Assembly (NCBI GenBank): GCA_050116035.1
Contig: JASFPJ010000060.1
Location: 1-13,541, forward strand
Source: SOIA01 sp050116035
Lineage (GTDB): Bacteria; Acidobacteriota; Aminicenantia; Aminicenantales; Aminicenantaceae
Direction: 5' to 3'
DNA: 13,541 bases
The position numbers and the translations under genes were made by a program. Below are positions 6,927 through 13,541 of the stretch, in pieces. The notes beneath the pieces were generated by a model. It had not been told where the DNA came from. It was given only the letters and a program-made list of their open reading frames with translations, and ran no database searches. Each line of letters starts with the position of its first letter. Position 1 is the stretch's first letter.

Positions 6927-7265
6927 ATGATATCAAAAACTTTGATGGCCGCATCAACCCGGCCCATCATCCTGGCGATTCTCTCCAGAGGAGAGGATTA
7001 CGGCTACAACATTATCCTGAAAGTCAAAGACATTTCAGGAGGGCATCTTGAATGGACGTACGGAATGCTCTATCCGGTCCTCCAACGGATGGAGATGGAT
7101 GACCTGATCACTTCCCAATGGAAGCTTTCGGGAAAAAGCCGGCCCCGCCGCTACTACACCATCACCGAGAAGGGCCGCAAGGAACTGGCATCTGAACTTG
7201 TCAGCTGGCGGAATATCTGGCAGGCATTGTCCCGGCTGACAAAGCCGATTCCGGCCGAGGATTAA
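6927..7265 (+). CDS. PadR-family transcriptional regulator (cassette C)
   Basis: This 112-residue regulator is of the classical PadR type: STRPIILAILSRGEDYGYNI (first helix), WTYGMLYPVLQRMEMDDLI (recognition helix and next helix) and RPRRYYTITEKGRKEL (wing and last helix). An upstream in-frame ATG at 6915 is possible. The ATG at 6927 is chosen because GAGG (6917-6920) lies six bases before it, whereas nothing precedes 6915. The N-terminal helix differs from PadR-A, -B and -D. The next gene begins 17 bases after the stop with its own strong Shine-Dalgarno. It probably represses the cassette through the palindrome at 6898-6911. Confidence 0.9.
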   Translation: MISKTLMAASTRPIILAILSRGEDYGYNIILKVKDISGGHLEWTYGMLYPVLQRMEMDDLITSQWKLSGKSRPRRYYTITEKGRKELASELVSWRNIWQALSRLTKPIPAED

Positions 7266-7282
7266 AAACAGAAGGAGGAATC

Positions 7283-9925
7283 ATGTTCGACCTGGAAAAA
7301 GAAATCAGAAAATGGAAGACAAGCTTACAAAAACACGAAGTGTTTGAGGACGGGCTCATCGCCGACATCGAGTTCCTCCTTCGTGACGCCTATGAGACCG
7401 AGAGAGAGGCGGGGCTTTCGGAAGAGGCAGCCTTCCGCCAGGCTATATCCCAGGTGGGGACAGCTGAAAGTATCGCGGCTGAATACAACAAAAACCGTCT
7501 CGTCATGCTCAACCGCCGCTCTCCCCTGCGCCCCGGCCGCATCATGCCGGCTCTCATCTGGAATTACATAAAGACAGCCCTGCGGTCGATCCGCCGCCAA
7601 AAAGGATTCTCTTTTATCAATATTTCCGGTCTGGCCATCGGCCTTACTGCTTGTATGCTGATCGTTCTCTGGGTGGTGGATGAATGGAGCTTCGACCGTT
7701 TCAACACCAACGCCGGCCGGATTTACAGAGTCTATCGCGACGAGGCCTCCTCTCGGGAAAGTTCCACGACAATCCTGACCCCTCCGCCCATGGCCGCGGC
7801 CCTTAAAACAGATTTTCCTGAAGTCACCCAGGCCACCCGGTTCGGCTACTGGCGCAGAACGCTCGTGACCTATAAAGACAAGAGTTTCAACGAACCCGGG
7901 TACAGGAATGTCGACCCTGATTTTTTCGATATGTTTTCCTTCCCTCTGATGAAAGGCGACCCGAAAACCGTCTTCGAAAATCCTTACTCCGTCGTCCTCA
8001 CGGAAAAAACCGCAGCCAAATATTTCGGAGAGGAAGATCCCATCGGAAAAATCCTTACGGTGAATAACACTTTCGACGTCATTGTCACCGGTATAATCCA
8101 GAACGAACCGCTGAATTCAAGCCTTGAATTCGACCTCCTGTCCCCCTTTGAAATCATCCTCAAGGAATTTATCGGGGAAGTCCACAGAGATAACTGGGGA
8201 TTCAATTCCTTTTACACCTTTGTCATGCTGGAGCCATCCGCCTCCGCCGAGAACCTCAACCAGAAACTCACGAGCTACCTCAAAAAATATGACGATGAGG
8301 ACACAAACGCGCTGGTTCTCCAGCCTCTCACCGACATCCACCTTTTCTCCAACCTGGGCCATGATCTCGACAACCGGGGCGATATCAAATACGTCTGGAT
8401 CTTCAGTGCCCTGGCCGTATTCGTCCTGCTGATCGCCTGCGTCAATTTCATGAACCTCACCACGGCCCGCTCAGCCAACCGGGCCAAGGAAGTCGGGCTG
8501 AGGAAAGTCGTTGGAGCGAGCCGGCCGCAGCTCATCCGGCAGTTTTTCGGCGAGTCGGTCCTGATGGCTCTTTTCGCCCTGGTGATCGCTCTTTTTCTCC
8601 TGGAGTTACTGCTTCCGCTGTTCAACAACCTCTCCGGCAAACAGCTCACTTCAGCCTGGATCAACAACCCCACTCTCTTACTCGGATTTATCGGGCTGGC
8701 TCTTTTGACCGGCATCTCTTCCGGGAGCTACCCGGCCCTGTTTCTGTCCTCATTCCAGCCGGTCCGGATCCTCAAAGGCACGATGCGCTCCTCCGGGGCC
8801 AACCCGCTGTTCAGAAAAGTGCTGGTTATTTTCCAGTTTTCGCTGTCTGTTCTTCTCATCATCGGAACGCTCATTATTTCCCGCCAGCTCTCCTACATAA
8901 GAAACATCGATCTGGGTTTTAACCGGGAGCACATCATCCATTTGAGTATCCACGGCGAACTCCATGATAAATACGGAGCCATCCGCGAACGGTTCCTGCA
9001 AAATCCCGATGTCCTCCATGTCACAGCTTCCATGACTCTTCCCGTTGACATCCAGGGCAGCCCCGGGACTCCGATGTGGGAAGGGAGACCGCCTGATGCC
9101 AAAATGGAGATCAAAGCTGACTTTGTGGATTATGACTACATCGAGACTTTCGAAATTCCCCTGGTTGAAGGCCGGAGCTTTTCACGGGAATATGCGACCG
9201 ACCCTGAAACCGCCTTTATCGTCAACGAGGAAGCCGTCAGACGGATGGGTCTTGAGAAATCCGTGGTGGGAAAAAGGTTCGGGTTCTGGAATATCGACGG
9301 CCAGATCATCGGCGTCATGAAGGATGCCCATTTCCAGAGCCTCCGTCAAAAGATCGATCCGCTTGTCTTTAAGATGTTTCCCCCCTGGCTGAGGCGCATG
9401 TATGTGAAGTTTCGTTCTGACAACGTGTCTTCCACTCTGGCTTCTCTGGAAAAGTCCTGGAAAGAGATGAACCTGGGCTATCCCTTCGAGTACCGGTTTC
9501 TGGATGAGGACTTCCATGACCTGTACAGCAGTGAAGCGAGACTGGAGAAAATCTTCAAGTCCTTTGCAGTCCTGGCCGTATTTATCGCCTGTCTGGGTCT
9601 TTTCGGCCTGGCCTCATTCATCGCCGAACAGAGGACCAAGGAGATCGGGATCCGGAAGGTCCTGGGCTCATCCACTGCCCGCATCGTGGCGCTCCTCAAC
9701 CAGGATTTCCTAAAGTGGATAGCCGTCGCCACTCTCATTGCCTGGCCCCTCGCTTATTTCACCATGCAGGCATGGATCCAGAAGTTCGCCTACCGGGCCA
9801 ATATCGAGGTCTGGGCTTTCCTTCTCTCTGCCGCAATCGGCCTGGGTGTGGCTATGCTCACAGTCAGCCTGCAAACCCTTAAGGCGGCAAGGGCCAATCC
9901 GGCCGACAGCCTGAAGCATGAGTGA
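7283..9925 (+). CDS. Orphan duplicated FtsX/MacB-type ABC permease C with HAAS-like prefix
   Basis: This 880-residue permease begins behind a strong AGGAGG (7273-7278). Residues 1-87 form an all-helical cytoplasmic prefix of the prefix domain 1 / HAAS (DUF1700-like) kind: DLEKEIRKWKTSLQKHE, then IADIEFLLRDAYE, then GLSEEAAFRQAI and VGTAESIAAEY. HAAS-type domains are known partners of PadR regulators. The core starts near residue 88, with membrane segments near 110-130, 371-390, 424-447, 466-489, 510-532, 758-778, 811-831 and 842-865. FtsX signatures are RAKEVGLRKVVGAS and RTKEIGIRKVLGSS. The core resembles permease B. The gene is GC-richer than its neighbours (33 of 60 bases in line 8401-8460). 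There is no ATPase motif, and no ribosome-binding site at the prefix/core junction. Confidence 0.92.
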   Translation: MFDLEKEIRKWKTSLQKHEVFEDGLIADIEFLLRDAYETEREAGLSEEAAFRQAISQVGTAESIAAEYNKNRLVMLNRRSPLRPGRIMPALIWNYIKTALRSIRRQKGFSFINISGLAIGLTACMLIVLWVVDEWSFDRFNTNAGRIYRVYRDEASSRESSTTILTPPPMAAALKTDFPEVTQATRFGYWRRTLVTYKDKSFNEPGYRNVDPDFFDMFSFPLMKGDPKTVFENPYSVVLTEKTAAKYFGEEDPIGKILTVNNTFDVIVTGIIQNEPLNSSLEFDLLSPFEIILKEFIGEVHRDNWGFNSFYTFVMLEPSASAENLNQKLTSYLKKYDDEDTNALVLQPLTDIHLFSNLGHDLDNRGDIKYVWIFSALAVFVLLIACVNFMNLTTARSANRAKEVGLRKVVGASRPQLIRQFFGESVLMALFALVIALFLLELLLPLFNNLSGKQLTSAWINNPTLLLGFIGLALLTGISSGSYPALFLSSFQPVRILKGTMRSSGANPLFRKVLVIFQFSLSVLLIIGTLIISRQLSYIRNIDLGFNREHIIHLSIHGELHDKYGAIRERFLQNPDVLHVTASMTLPVDIQGSPGTPMWEGRPPDAKMEIKADFVDYDYIETFEIPLVEGRSFSREYATDPETAFIVNEEAVRRMGLEKSVVGKRFGFWNIDGQIIGVMKDAHFQSLRQKIDPLVFKMFPPWLRRMYVKFRSDNVSSTLASLEKSWKEMNLGYPFEYRFLDEDFHDLYSSEARLEKIFKSFAVLAVFIACLGLFGLASFIAEQRTKEIGIRKVLGSSTARIVALLNQDFLKWIAVATLIAWPLAYFTMQAWIQKFAYRANIEVWAFLLSAAIGLGVAMLTVSLQTLKAARANPADSLKHE

Positions 9926-9961
9926 GCAGAAATATACAGGAATTTCCTTTTTGGCCTTACC

Positions 9962-10093
9962 TCAATCCCTCACCATTTCGCGTGATTTCCACCTGCTGAC
10001 ATCCTGAAATAGGAAAATCAAATCCAGAACGACAAGCTCAACAACTTTAAAAGCGGCAAAATTCAACTCAGCTAAATTCGGATTAAAATCCAT
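9962..10093 (-). other. Candidate 43-codon small ORF between cassettes C and D
   Basis: An ATG at 10093-10091 (minus) opens a frame ending in TGA at 9964-9962. The peptide has a hydrophobic, helix-like middle (AAFKVVELVVLDLIFLFQDV) and a basic tail, and its codons favour purine first bases. AAAAAGG stands about nine bases upstream, a distant Shine-Dalgarno. It is antisense to the two flanking genes. It could be a tiny membrane peptide, a gene relic or chance; no family is recognised. The remainder of the 260-base gap is the cassette D promoter region. Confidence 0.22.
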
Positions 10094-10107
10094 ATCTGGC
10101 AACCTTT

Positions 10108-10135
10108 TTGAGCTAAATGGCGTCTATAGTATATA
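10108..10135 (+). promoter_or_regulatory. Promoter candidate of cassette D
   Basis: TTGAGC (10108-10113) and TATATA (10130-10135) with a 16-base spacer form a reasonable sigma-70 promoter whose -10 box overlaps the first TATAGTAT repeat. An overlapping near match to sigma-54 exists: CTGGCA at 10096-10101, but the -12 element reads TTGA where TTGC is expected. The choice between the two cannot be made from sequence alone. Confidence 0.35.
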
Positions 10136-10155
10136 ACAGTACGATATTATAGTAT
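10125..10155 (+). promoter_or_regulatory. Paired direct repeats, probable PadR-D operator
   Basis: TATAGTAT occurs at 10125-10132 and 10148-10155, 23 bases apart (about two helical turns), in the 60 bases ahead of PadR-D. The complement of the first copy plus its flank reads GTTATATACTATAG, resembling the GTTATACTAAG arm of the cassette A operator. The shared ATACTA core suggests that PadR-A and PadR-D recognise related sites. Confidence 0.4.
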
Positions 10156-10186
10156 TATTGCGGACAGATATTAGAGGAGATTCAGA

Positions 10187-10504
10187 ATGAAAATCTTATC
10201 AGTCAATGAGCAGATCTTTCTGATAGCCATATGGCGGCTCAAAGACGAGGCGTATGGTGTCAGGATCCGGGATAAAATCACCGAAATGACTGGAAGGACG
10301 TTCACCTTCGGCACTCTGTACAACACCCTGGATAACCTGGCAAGGAAAGGCTATCTGACTTCCCGCGCGGTGCAAATCCTCAATCAAGCCGGAGGAAATA
10401 AGAGAGTCTACTACACCATCACCAAAGCCGGTTTTGAAGCCCTGGGTGAAGCCAGAAAGCTCCAGGAAGCTCTCTGGAAAGATATTAAAAAATATGCATT
10501 CTGA
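10187..10504 (+). CDS. PadR-family transcriptional regulator (cassette D)
   Basis: This 105-residue short PadR winged helix has NEQIFLIAIWRLKDEAYGV in the first helix, FTFGTLYNTLDNLARKGYL for the recognition and following helices, and GGNKRVYYTITKAG in the wing. AGAGGAGA (10173-10180) six bases upstream makes 10187 a firm start. Six bases separate its stop from the permease D ATG, and that ATG has no Shine-Dalgarno, so the permease is probably translated by coupling. It is of the same subtype as PadR-A and PadR-B. Likely an autorepressor acting on the repeats at 10125-10155. Confidence 0.9.
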   Translation: MKILSVNEQIFLIAIWRLKDEAYGVRIRDKITEMTGRTFTFGTLYNTLDNLARKGYLTSRAVQILNQAGGNKRVYYTITKAGFEALGEARKLQEALWKDIKKYAF

Positions 10505-10510
10505 AAAAAA

Positions 10511-13135
10511 ATGAAACCATCTAAAAATCCTTCCCCTCCCCGGCTGGCGGTTTGGTTCGTCAAGCGCCTTGAGCGGTATCAGATAAACCATGCCATCATC
10601 GACGACATGCAGGAGGTTTTTACAAGGATGTACAGGGAGCGCAGCTTTATTGTTGCCTGCCTTTGGTACTGGGGTCAGTGTTTAGATGCCGTTATCAAAG
10701 ACATCCTTTTTAACTTAAGATGGAGGTCCATCATGTTTAATAATTATCTGAAAATCGCATTGAGAAACATCAAAAAGCACAAAGGTTTTTCATTTATAAA
10801 TATTTCAGGATTAGCCGCAGGAATTGCATGTTTTTTCCTGATTATGCTGTATGTCCAGTTTGAAATGAGCTACGATAAATTTCATAAAAATTCGGACCGG
10901 ATTTACAGAGCCGTACCCGGGCTTTATAACTATGTTTTTACTCCTCCTCCATTAGCGCCTATTCTGAAAGAAGAGTATCCGGAAATTGAGTCCATTGCAC
11001 GAATATCGAGGTTTGGTATTTCAAGAAGAGACAGGATATTGTTTTTACATAAGGGAAAACAAATTCTGGAGAATGATGTATTCCTTGCCGATCCGGAAAT
11101 CTTTGATGTTCTGACATTGGATTTAATTAAAGGAGATTCTCAAACAGCTCTTTCCGATCCGAATTCCATAATAATGACGGAAGCAATGGCTGAAAAGTAT
11201 TTCGGAAATGAAGATCCAATAGGGAAAACTTTAATATATGAAAATTCACATGCGTTTCAGGTTACAGGGATAATGAAAAATTACCCTGAAAACTCTCATT
11301 TGTCCATTAACTTCATTATTCCGTTTGAAAACAACAGGATAGTCCAAGGATATGATCTTACATCCTGGGGATGGAACTATGTTCATACATTCTGCCTGAT
11401 TCGTGAAAAAGCCGACATAAAGGCTATGGAAAAAAGATCAAACGCAATGCTAATAAAACACAGATTTAACAATAAAGTTAATGAACACAATAAGGACGAT
11501 CAAATCTATTTTTTTCCGATAACCAAAATATATCTTCATCCTCCGGCTGGCGGCGGCCCGTATAATTTTTTGTGTATTTTAGCGTTAATAGCTTTTTTTA
11601 TTCTGATCGTTGCCTGCATAAATTACATAAACCTCACGACTGCAAGGTCCGTCAACAGGGCAAAGGAGATCGGTATCAGAAAAGTCGTCGGTGCAAACAG
11701 AAAACAGCTTGTTAAACAGCTTCTGCTTGAGTCTACATTAATCACCGTTTTTGCATTTTGTTTTTCGCTTATAATTATTTATATGTTTCTTCCGGTATTC
11801 AACCAGCTGGTTGACAGAAACCTGTCTCTGGATCTGATGAATAATTTTCAGTTTATAGGGCTATTTTTCTTTTTGGTTGTTTTGGTAAGTATTGTATCTG
11901 GAAGTTATCCCGCTTTGTTTATTTCTTCATATAAGCCGGTTTCAACAATTAAAGGTAATCTACAAACGAGTTCAAAAGGAAAAGTACTGAAGAACTCCCT
12001 GGTAATATTTCAATTCGGGATATCCATAATACTCATTTTCTGCACATTTGTTGTAAAGAACCAGCTCGATTTCATTCAAAACAAAGAAACCGGATTTACA
12101 AAGGACCGGATCGTCAATATTGTGGTAAGAGACAAAAATGCCCGAAAAAACTTTGAAAATATAACCATGGAGCTCCAGAAGAATCCTAAAATCATTGCTG
12201 CCTCCGCTTCAAGCCATCTTCCAAACGGTATTGGGTACTCAAGCAGTATTTGGTGGCCCGAAAAAACTGAAGATGAAAAATATGTACAAAGTAATTTTGG
12301 AATGGCAGGCTTTGACTTTTGCAGCGTTTTTGATATCAAAATTGTGAGGGGAAGAGATTTTTCCAAAAAAGAGTTAATTGACCGAAACGGTGCGTTTCTA
12401 ATAAATGAATCAGCGGCAAAAGAGTTAAAATGGGATAATCCTTTAGGGAAAAAAATCCATTGCTTCGGAAGTACCGGCAGAATTGTCGGTATTATGAAAG
12501 ATTTTAATTTCCGTTCGTTTTATAGCGAAATTTCTCCTCTAGCCATTTTTCTGAATCCGAATATGCAGACGGAGGCTCTGGCTTTCAATGAAAGGAACGA
12601 ATATTATATATCAGCTAAGATCAGGGGTGATTCTATTCCGGAAACAATTGGATTTTTAAAACAAGAGATGAAAAGTTTCAGCCCTGATTATCCTTTTGAA
12701 TACTTCTTTTTTAATGATTTGTTCAACATGACATACAGGAGAGTTGAAAGAACTGGGAATATATTCAGTTCTTTCGCTTTAATTTCCATATTCATATCCT
12801 GCCTCGGACTTGTCGGGCTATCGGCATATATGGCTGTGATTCGTACAAAAGAAATCGGAATCAGAAAAGTTCTGGGAGCAAATTCGGTTAATATTTTTTA
12901 TATACTTTCAAAAAATTTCGTAATATGGATTCTTATTTCAGCTATATTCGCTTTCCCAATCGGCTGGTATTTCATGAATAAATGGCTGCAGGAATTTGCC
13001 TACAGGACCGATCTGAGTGTCTGGATATTCCTTCTTTCCGGTCTGGCGGCGTTCTGCATCGCTCTGTTAACCGTCAGCTACCAGTCCATCAAAGCTGCCA
13101 CGGCCAATCCAGTCGACTCCCTGCGGTATGAGTGA
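10511..13135 (+). CDS. Orphan duplicated FtsX/MacB-type ABC permease D
   Basis: This 874-residue permease has a prefix domain 2-like N-terminus (residues 1-74, with DDMQEVFTRMYRER and the WYWGQ motif). The core starts at Met75 (MFNNYLKIALRN). Membrane segments lie near 95-115, 352-372, 408-430, 446-470, 494-515, 752-774, 802-825 and 836-858. FtsX signatures are RAKEIGIRKVVGAN and RTKEIGIRKVLGAN, and it ends in NPVDSLRYE like A and B. No ATPase motif or gene accompanies it. Base composition is uneven: lines in the prefix and the last 40 codons are 50-60% GC, while most of the core is near 25-38%. This suggests recombination between paralogues. A relic of another permease lies tail to tail 18 bases beyond the stop. 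Confidence 0.9.
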   Translation: MKPSKNPSPPRLAVWFVKRLERYQINHAIIDDMQEVFTRMYRERSFIVACLWYWGQCLDAVIKDILFNLRWRSIMFNNYLKIALRNIKKHKGFSFINISGLAAGIACFFLIMLYVQFEMSYDKFHKNSDRIYRAVPGLYNYVFTPPPLAPILKEEYPEIESIARISRFGISRRDRILFLHKGKQILENDVFLADPEIFDVLTLDLIKGDSQTALSDPNSIIMTEAMAEKYFGNEDPIGKTLIYENSHAFQVTGIMKNYPENSHLSINFIIPFENNRIVQGYDLTSWGWNYVHTFCLIREKADIKAMEKRSNAMLIKHRFNNKVNEHNKDDQIYFFPITKIYLHPPAGGGPYNFLCILALIAFFILIVACINYINLTTARSVNRAKEIGIRKVVGANRKQLVKQLLLESTLITVFAFCFSLIIIYMFLPVFNQLVDRNLSLDLMNNFQFIGLFFFLVVLVSIVSGSYPALFISSYKPVSTIKGNLQTSSKGKVLKNSLVIFQFGISIILIFCTFVVKNQLDFIQNKETGFTKDRIVNIVVRDKNARKNFENITMELQKNPKIIAASASSHLPNGIGYSSSIWWPEKTEDEKYVQSNFGMAGFDFCSVFDIKIVRGRDFSKKELIDRNGAFLINESAAKELKWDNPLGKKIHCFGSTGRIVGIMKDFNFRSFYSEISPLAIFLNPNMQTEALAFNERNEYYISAKIRGDSIPETIGFLKQEMKSFSPDYPFEYFFFNDLFNMTYRRVERTGNIFSSFALISIFISCLGLVGLSAYMAVIRTKEIGIRKVLGANSVNIFYILSKNFVIWILISAIFAFPIGWYFMNKWLQEFAYRTDLSVWIFLLSGLAAFCIALLTVSYQSIKAATANPVDSLRYE
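10722..10735 (+). promoter_or_regulatory. Internal ribosome binding site and ATG at the prefix/core junction of permease D
   Basis: GGAGGT (10722-10727) stands five bases before an in-frame ATG (10733-10735) for Met75, the first residue of the permease core. The annotated start at 10511 has no Shine-Dalgarno. The site also marks the point where base composition drops sharply. It is equivalent in position to the sites in permeases A and B. Confidence 0.5.
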
Positions 13136-13153
13136 TGGATTTATAGCTGAAAC

Positions 13154-13302
13154 GTTGAAACTCCAATCAGGATTCAAGAGCGCGGCTTTAATGGCTTGAT
13201 AACTGACAGTCGCCAGGGGGCGATCCCCACGGCCAAGAGCCCTGTTAAGAAAAATACCCAAACATCAATCCCGGATATATAGGCAAAATCTTCAGCCAAC
13301 GG
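13154..13302 (-). pseudogene. Frameshifted relic of a duplicated permease C-terminus
   Basis: On the minus strand, codons from 13302 read PLAEDFAYISGIDVWVFFLT then GLLAVGIA. A second frame continues PLATVSYQAIKAALLNP (to about 13169). Joined, they align with the last 45 or so residues of permease D (WLQEFAYRTDLSVWIFLLSG through LTVSYQSIKAATANP). One missing base in the five-C run at 13216-13220 explains the switch of frame. The usual DSLRYE ending is corrupted, and nothing upstream of the last membrane segment could be found before the window edge. It is a broken fifth permease, convergent with D. Confidence 0.65.
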
Positions 13303-13455
13303 AGATATGTTTTAGTTCAAGGATGGAACCGTATATGTGCATTTTTGAAAAGGCGGCTTCTCGGATAAATTAGAGAAGTCCATTACGGACTACACTTGTT
13401 ATTAAAAGAGAACAGTAATTATCTGCTTCGTCCATGCTCTACCCAAGAGAAAAAA

Positions 13456-13473
13456 TTGGCATACTTTTTGCAT
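13456..13473 (+). promoter_or_regulatory. Sigma-54-type promoter facing the right edge
   Basis: TTGGCATACTTTTTGCAT has the invariant GG (13458-13459) and GC (13470-13471) exactly 10 bases apart, with a perfect TTGGCA and TTGCAT. The predicted start is near 13483. A 9-base palindrome ACAAATTGT (13486-13494) follows at about the same offset as the palindrome of cassette C. A G-run (13531-13536) close to the edge could be the Shine-Dalgarno of a gene starting at or just after 13541. The gene itself is outside the window. The stretch 13303-13455 shows no gene. Confidence 0.5.
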
Positions 13474-13541
13474 ATTTCTTGATGAACAAATTGTATTCAG
13501 GAGAGACATCAGACTGGATTCAAAAGTATAGGGGGGATACA

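Noticed and set aside
6752..7051. Plus-strand 99-codon frame overlapping PadR-C
   Set aside because: Its second half is the PadR-C coding region read in another frame, and it has no good ribosome binding site.
13377..13391. Hairpin AGTCC/GGACT as a terminator
   Set aside because: The stem is only five bases and no T-run follows on either strand.
13457..13541. Plus-strand AYFLMNKL reading as another permease fragment
   Set aside because: Only about eight residues resemble the permease LIAWPxAYYxMNKW segment and what follows does not; the bases are better explained by the sigma-54 promoter.
1..13541. CRISPR arrays, tRNA or rRNA genes, complete insertion sequences
   Set aside because: No regularly spaced repeats, no cloverleaf with CCA-type end, no rRNA-like stretches and no transposase reading frame were seen.

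Overview
The window is an array of small regulatory/transport cassettes. Each consists of a short PadR-family winged-helix repressor gene followed directly (4-base overlap to 17-base gap) by a gene for a large, duplicated FtsX/MacB-type ABC permease of about 855-880 residues. Four complete cassettes are present (A, B, C, D), and a fifth permease survives as a decayed tail. No ATPase, periplasmic adaptor or outer-membrane gene is in the window, so these are orphan permeases. They match the 'acidobacterial duplicated orphan permease' (ADOP) description, a large paralogous family known from Acidobacteriota and relatives. That family, the TPR-tail relic at 3187-3279 and the moderate base composition suggest Acidobacteriota or a neighbour such as Aminicenantes; this is an inference, since no marker gene is present.

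Layout: 1-157 holds no convincing gene. Cassette A (+) is a sigma-70-type promoter with an overlapping dyad (158-202), PadR-A (235-564) and permease A (561-3194). At the stop codon of A begins a 30-codon relic of a TPR-protein C-terminus (3187-3279). Then come a weak terminator and an 11-base tandem repeat. Cassette B (-) faces A tail to tail: permease B (6038-3471) and PadR-B (6370-6035). The roughly 550-base head-to-head gap between B and C holds a possible decayed frame and a sigma-54-type promoter with a palindrome at its start point. Cassette C (+) is PadR-C (6927-7265) and permease C (7283-9925). A 260-base gap precedes cassette D (+): PadR-D (10187-10504) and permease D (10511-13135). 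Tail to tail with D lies a frameshifted relic of another permease C-terminus (minus strand, 13302-13154). A second sigma-54-type promoter (13456-13473) points off the right edge towards a gene outside the window.

How the parts may work together: each PadR probably represses its own cassette through the dyads or repeats found just upstream. Permeases A, B and D carry one type of N-terminal cytoplasmic prefix (prefix domain 2-like) and go with one PadR subtype. Permease C carries a different, HAAS/DUF1700-like prefix and goes with a different PadR subtype. This matching suggests that the prefix and the repressor communicate. In A, B and D a ribosome-binding-site-like sequence and ATG sit exactly at the prefix/core junction, so the permease core may also be made without its prefix. 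Permease D looks like a recombinant: AT-rich in the middle and GC-richer at both ends.
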